A DNA stretch of 17,020 nucleotides from SZUA-430 sp964646885. GTDB lineage: Bacteria; Pseudomonadota; Alphaproteobacteria; Micropepsales; Micropepsaceae. Within the stretch, counting starts at the first letter, position 1; each line of letters begins with the position of its first letter. Both the position numbers and the translations under genes were made by a program. A model generated the notes under the pieces. The model ran no database searches. It had not been told where the DNA came from and saw only the letters and a program-made list of their open reading frames with translations. The stretch covers positions 1-17,020 of the forward strand of contig CAZYFM010000073.1 of the NCBI GenBank assembly GCA_964646885.1, read 5' to 3'. This document shows, one piece after another, positions 14,485 to 17,020 of the stretch.

Positions 14485-14974
14485 GGTCTTCGCCGTCCCA
14501 GTAATCCCGGCGCGCATTCATGTCGAAGATCTGGCGCTTGCCAAGCGCGCCCACCATCACCTTGCCCGTGTCGGGATAGATGATCACGTCATTGGGATTG
14601 CGCTCGCCTGCGATGATGTAACGGCACACGCTGTCGGTCTCGTTGATCATGCAGTGCCCTGCCCGCTGCCCGGCGGGAAAGCAGACATAGTCGCCGGCAC
14701 GCATCACATGGCTCTCCTCGCCCAGCTTCAGCGTAAGCTGCCCATCGAGGATGAAGACATGTTCCTCTTCATGCATGTGATAATGCTTCGGACAGCTCTG
14801 CTTTCCGGGAGGAAGCTCCTCGATGGCGAAGCCAACCTTGTAGGTCGAACCGATGGCGGCCACCGTGAGGTGCCGATAGCGCGATCCGAACCGGCTTCCT
14901 TCGCTCCACTCTTCCCACGGCACGTCGGACGAGCGCACGGGCGGTCGGGGTTTCTGCGATGAATCTTCGGTCAT
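14474..14974 (-). CDS. Cupin-domain protein
   Basis: A 166-residue protein with one cupin barrel. Motif 1 reads HYHMHEEEHVFILDG (about 84-98), holding the metal-binding His and Glu residues. Motif 2 reads GDYVCFPAGQRAGHCMIN (about 113-130). The start at 14974 is chosen over one 60 bases upstream because GGAAG repeats lie just before it. The N-terminal part has PWEEW (about 19-23), and the tail is acidic (DYWDGEDRGD). No signal peptide. Single-domain cupins of this type are annotated as mannose-6-phosphate isomerase-like or dioxygenase-like without proof, and I cannot name a substrate. Divergent from xthA. Confidence 0.85.
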   Translation of the reverse strand: MTEDSSQKPRPPVRSSDVPWEEWSEGSRFGSRYRHLTVAAIGSTYKVGFAIEELPPGKQSCPKHYHMHEEEHVFILDGQLTLKLGEESHVMRAGDYVCFPAGQRAGHCMINETDSVCRYIIAGERNPNDVIIYPDTGKVMVGALGKRQIFDMNARRDYWDGEDRGD

Positions 14975-15069
14975 GACTTCCGCTTCCGCTGGATGATCGT
15001 GCCAGACGGTGCACGCACGAGGCCGCGGAATCAAGCAAGTCTATTGCGGCAGGCCCAACGGGGCTGGCG

Positions 15070-15088
15070 AAAAAACCGGCCATCCGGT
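15070..15088 (-). terminator. Small intrinsic-terminator-like hairpin facing leftward
   Basis: On the minus strand ACCGG-ATGG-CCGGT forms a 5-bp stem with a four-base loop and is followed at once by a run of T (15074-15070). It lies in the 126-base divergent gap between xthA and the cupin gene. It would stop leftward transcripts arriving antisense to xthA before they reach the cupin gene. The stem is short, so the call is weak. Confidence 0.3.
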
Positions 15089-15100
15089 ATTGCGTGGGTC

Positions 15101-15883
15101 ATGAAGATCGCGACATTCAACGTCAACTCCATCAAGGCACGCCTTGAATCCGTGCTCGCCTGGTTTCGCGAGACGTCTCCCGACGTCGCCTGTCTCCAGG
15201 AAATCAAGACCGAGACGAAGTCCTTCCCGGCCGCTGAGTTCGAGGCGATGGGCTACAACTGTGCCGTTCTCGGGCAGAAAACCTATAACGGCGTCGCGCT
15301 GATCTCGAAGCACCGCATCGAGGACGTCCGCATGGGACTGCCCGGCAACGACGCCGACGAACAGGCGCGCTACATCGAAGGCGTGATCACCACGAAGACC
15401 GGAGCGGTGCGCGTGGCCTCGATCTACGCCCCGAATGGCAACCCGGTCGACAGCGAGAAATATCCCTACAAGCTCGCCTGGATGGATCGCCTGATCTCCC
15501 ACGCACGCACGCTCCTGCGAGACGAGGAGCCACTTGTCCTCGCTGGCGACTACAACATCATTCCGACGGAACACGATGTCTGGGATCCCGTCGCCTGGAA
15601 GGACGACGCCCTCTTCAAGATCGAGTCCCGCCGCAAGCTGCGCGAGCTCGTCAATCTCGGCTTCACGGATGCCTTCCGCGCCTGCAATGCCAAGCCGCAC
15701 CAGTACACGTTCTGGGATTATCAGGCCGGCGCCTGGGCAAAGGACCACGGCATCCGCATCGACCACCTGCTGCTGTCGCCGCAGGCCGCGGACCGATTGA
15801 AGGCGAGCGCCATTGACCGCCAGATGCGTGGCCGCGACAAGCCCTCCGATCATGTCCCCATCTGGTGCGAACTGAAACTGTGA
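15101..15883 (+). CDS. xthA: Exodeoxyribonuclease III (AP endonuclease)
   Basis: Base-excision repair enzyme that cuts at abasic sites and trims 3' ends. The 260 residues hold the EEP-fold active site: N7 (FNVNS), E34 (LQEIK), Y109 (IYAPNG), D150 and N152 (AGDYNI), D221 (RIDHLLLS) and the D250-H251 pair (KPSDHVP). The ATG at 15101 gives the standard MKIATFNVNSIKARL start; the frame is open further upstream but no homologous residues lie there. Its ribosome site is weak. The stop overlaps a possible GTG start of the GFA gene, so these genes are likely co-transcribed. Confidence 0.96.
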   Translation: MKIATFNVNSIKARLESVLAWFRETSPDVACLQEIKTETKSFPAAEFEAMGYNCAVLGQKTYNGVALISKHRIEDVRMGLPGNDADEQARYIEGVITTKTGAVRVASIYAPNGNPVDSEKYPYKLAWMDRLISHARTLLRDEEPLVLAGDYNIIPTEHDVWDPVAWKDDALFKIESRRKLRELVNLGFTDAFRACNAKPHQYTFWDYQAGAWAKDHGIRIDHLLLSPQAADRLKASAIDRQMRGRDKPSDHVPIWCELKL

Positions 15884-15885
15884 GC

Positions 15886-16290
15886 ATGACGCTTTCCAGA
15901 TCAGCGGGTGGCTGCCTGTGTGGCGCCGTACGCTTTGAAGTCCAGGGGACAGTCACCGAAAGTGGCTATTGCCACTGTCGCACCTGCCAGAAACAGAGCG
16001 GCGCGCCCGTCGTCGCCTGGTTCGCCATTGCCCCCGAAGGCTTCAGCTATGTCTCGGGAACACCAAAGGCGTTCAGGGCCTCCGCGCACGCGACGCGCGA
16101 GTTCTGCGGTACCTGCGGCACCTATCTTGCCTTCCGCGAAGACGATCCGGCCGCGACGCTGGGCGTCAACACGGCAACGCTCGATGCCCCCGCCCTCGTG
16201 CCGCCGGACTTCCACATCTGGCACCAGAGCCGTATCAGCTGGTTCGAAACCGCTGATGCACTGCCCCGACACCCCAAAGGCAAGACCTGA
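15886..16290 (+). CDS. GFA/CENP-V domain zinc-binding protein
   Basis: A 134-residue protein of the glutathione-dependent formaldehyde-activating (GFA, PF04828) family. All seven zinc-binding cysteines are present: C10 and C12 (GGCLCGAV), C29, C31 and C34 (YCHCRTCQK), C74 and C77 (FCGTCGTYL). Many members are not formaldehyde enzymes, so substrate and activity remain open. The ATG at 15886 lies two bases after the xthA stop. In-frame GTG codons at 15880 and 15865 are alternatives, the former overlapping the xthA stop. It is followed after eight bases by the EthD gene. Confidence 0.85.
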   Translation: MTLSRSAGGCLCGAVRFEVQGTVTESGYCHCRTCQKQSGAPVVAWFAIAPEGFSYVSGTPKAFRASAHATREFCGTCGTYLAFREDDPAATLGVNTATLDAPALVPPDFHIWHQSRISWFETADALPRHPKGKT

Positions 16291-16298
16291 CAACGGCC

Positions 16299-16667
16299 AT
16301 GATCAAGTTGACCTTCTGCCTCGTGCGCCTGCCCTCGCTGTCACGGGAGGCGTTCCAGGACTACTGGCTCAAGCGACACGCGCCGCTTGTTGCGCGCCAC
16401 CGCGAAGTCCTGCGCATCCAGCGTTACGTGCAACTCCATTCGGCCGACCCCGCCATCAGCGAACTGACTCGGAAATCACGCGGCGGACCGGAGCAGTATG
16501 ACGGCGTCGCGCAGCTGTGGTGGAACAGTCTGGACGACGTCGCCGTCACCACGACCGACCCGAAGGCCATCGCTGCCGGTCGTGAACTTCTGGAGGACGA
16601 ACGCAAGTTCATCGACCTTTCGCGGTCGCCTCTCTGGTGGGGCGAGGAGAAGGTGATCTTCGGCTAG
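16299..16667 (+). CDS. EthD-domain protein
   Basis: A 122-residue protein with an EthD fold (PF07110, dimeric alpha/beta barrel). The typical opening is FCLVRLPSLSREAFQDYWLK (6-25) followed by RHAPLVARH (26-34), and the ending is Trp-rich (SPLWWGEEKVIF). EthD itself is needed for ether-fuel degradation in actinobacteria, but most members have no known role. No P450 or other partner is nearby, so no function is claimed. Third in the run xthA-GFA-EthD. Its TAG stop shares the bases CTAG with the stop of the convergent M81 gene. Confidence 0.8.
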   Translation: MIKLTFCLVRLPSLSREAFQDYWLKRHAPLVARHREVLRIQRYVQLHSADPAISELTRKSRGGPEQYDGVAQLWWNSLDDVAVTTTDPKAIAAGRELLEDERKFIDLSRSPLWWGEEKVIFG

Positions 16668-17020
16668 CGCGCCGGCATCAGCCGCACATCCGCCGGCAAC
16701 TTCCTGAAGGTCAGGTCCTGGTGATCCGCAAAGACAGGTCCGGGTGACTTTACGACCATCAGCCCGCACGAGATCGGCTCGAAATCGGCGCGGAAATGGA
16801 CCGTGCTCTTGAGCGCGAGGATCGGGATCGACGAAGGCTCAAGACCGAAGATGCGGACCTGCGCCTGGTCGAGGCACTGGCCCTTGCGCGATATCACGCC
16901 GACGCGCACGCCCTTGTGGCTGAGAAGCGCGCAGCGCCCCATCCGGAAGTGCCAGCCCTTGGCCATCGGACCCGTGCCACGAATGTCGCCGTCGTTGAGC
17001 TGCTCGACCAGCCACTCGGC
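16664..17020 (-). CDS. MlrC-type (M81) protein, C-terminal part only
   Basis: The last 118 residues of a protein whose start lies beyond the right edge; the frame stays open to 17020. The visible part reads like the MlrC C-terminal domain (PF07171): GTGPMAKGWHF, then HKGVRVGVISRKGQCLDQAQ, then LALKSTVHFRADFEPIS, which is the family's most recognisable stretch. MlrC was described as the enzyme finishing microcystin breakdown in Sphingomonas, but most homologues are putative metallopeptidases with unknown substrates. The zinc-binding N-terminal domain cannot be seen. Confidence 0.75.
   Translation of the reverse strand, partial: AEWLVEQLNDGDIRGTGPMAKGWHFRMGRCALLSHKGVRVGVISRKGQCLDQAQVRIFGLEPSSIPILALKSTVHFRADFEPISCGLMVVKSPGPVFADHQDLTFRKLPADVRLMPAR

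Noticed and set aside
14993..15100. Longer start for xthA, adding 36 residues
   Set aside because: The extra residues are Arg/Gln-rich and unlike any ExoIII N-terminus; MKIATFNVNS at 15101 is the family start.
15041..15853. 270-codon minus-strand open frame opposite xthA
   Set aside because: xthA has all catalytic residues on the plus strand; the opposite frame shows no domain.
1..17020. CRISPR arrays, tRNA or rRNA genes, insertion sequences, prophage or defence genes
   Set aside because: No repeated spacers, no cloverleaf-like segment, no transposase or integrase motif and no terminal repeats were seen on either strand.

Overview
The window is a gene-dense stretch of about 17 kb from an alphaproteobacterial chromosome. 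It is high in G+C, with short gaps, many 4-31 bp gene overlaps, and runs of housekeeping genes. Several clues point to Alphaproteobacteria, perhaps near Caulobacterales or Hyphomicrobiales: the order dgt / SPOR protein / nagZ / scpA / scpB / tatABC / serS / surE / pcm / nlpD-like / DUF815 / yajC / secD, the form of the N-terminus of Dgt and of SerS, and a -10 element of the GCTANAWC type before erpA. No genus can be named from what is visible.

Layout. Positions 1-451 (minus) hold the start of a PuuD-type membrane protein that runs off the left edge. Positions 630-2647 (minus) hold yajC-secD, the accessory part of the Sec translocon, with no secF directly after secD. A divergent promoter region (2648-2867) separates yajC from a plus-strand DUF815 AAA-type ATPase (2868-3737). 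The ATPase converges on, and overlaps by 31 bp, the minus-strand run serS-surE-pcm-nlpD (7416 down to 3707). Upstream of that on the same strand lie tatA-tatB-tatC (8880-7478), scpA-scpB (10591-9027), nagZ (11620-10610), a SPOR-domain membrane protein (12708-11683) and dgt (14004-12814). Divergent from dgt is erpA (14119-14463). A minus-strand cupin gene follows (14974-14474), then a plus-strand run xthA / GFA-domain protein / EthD-domain protein (15101-16667). Last is the C-terminal end of an MlrC-type (M81) protein on the minus strand, which runs off the right edge.

How the genes fit together. Most are housekeeping genes with a cell-envelope and division theme: Sec and Tat export, peptidoglycan turnover and recycling (NlpD-like LytM factor, NagZ, SPOR protein) and chromosome condensation (ScpAB). 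Others serve protein and nucleotide upkeep (SerS, Pcm, SurE, Dgt, XthA) and Fe-S cluster delivery (ErpA). The right-hand 2.5 kb holds less conserved accessory enzymes.

I found no CRISPR array, tRNA, rRNA, insertion sequence, phage gene or toxin-antitoxin pair, and nothing that looks like an undescribed multi-gene system. The points worth a second look are small: two expected neighbours (secF, argS) are not where they usually lie, the LytM protein lacks three of its four zinc ligands, tatA and tatB share a sequence footprint at their starts, several gaps carry hairpins or palindromes, and two convergent genes share one CTAG as the stop codon of both. No stretch over 300 bases lacks a gene.
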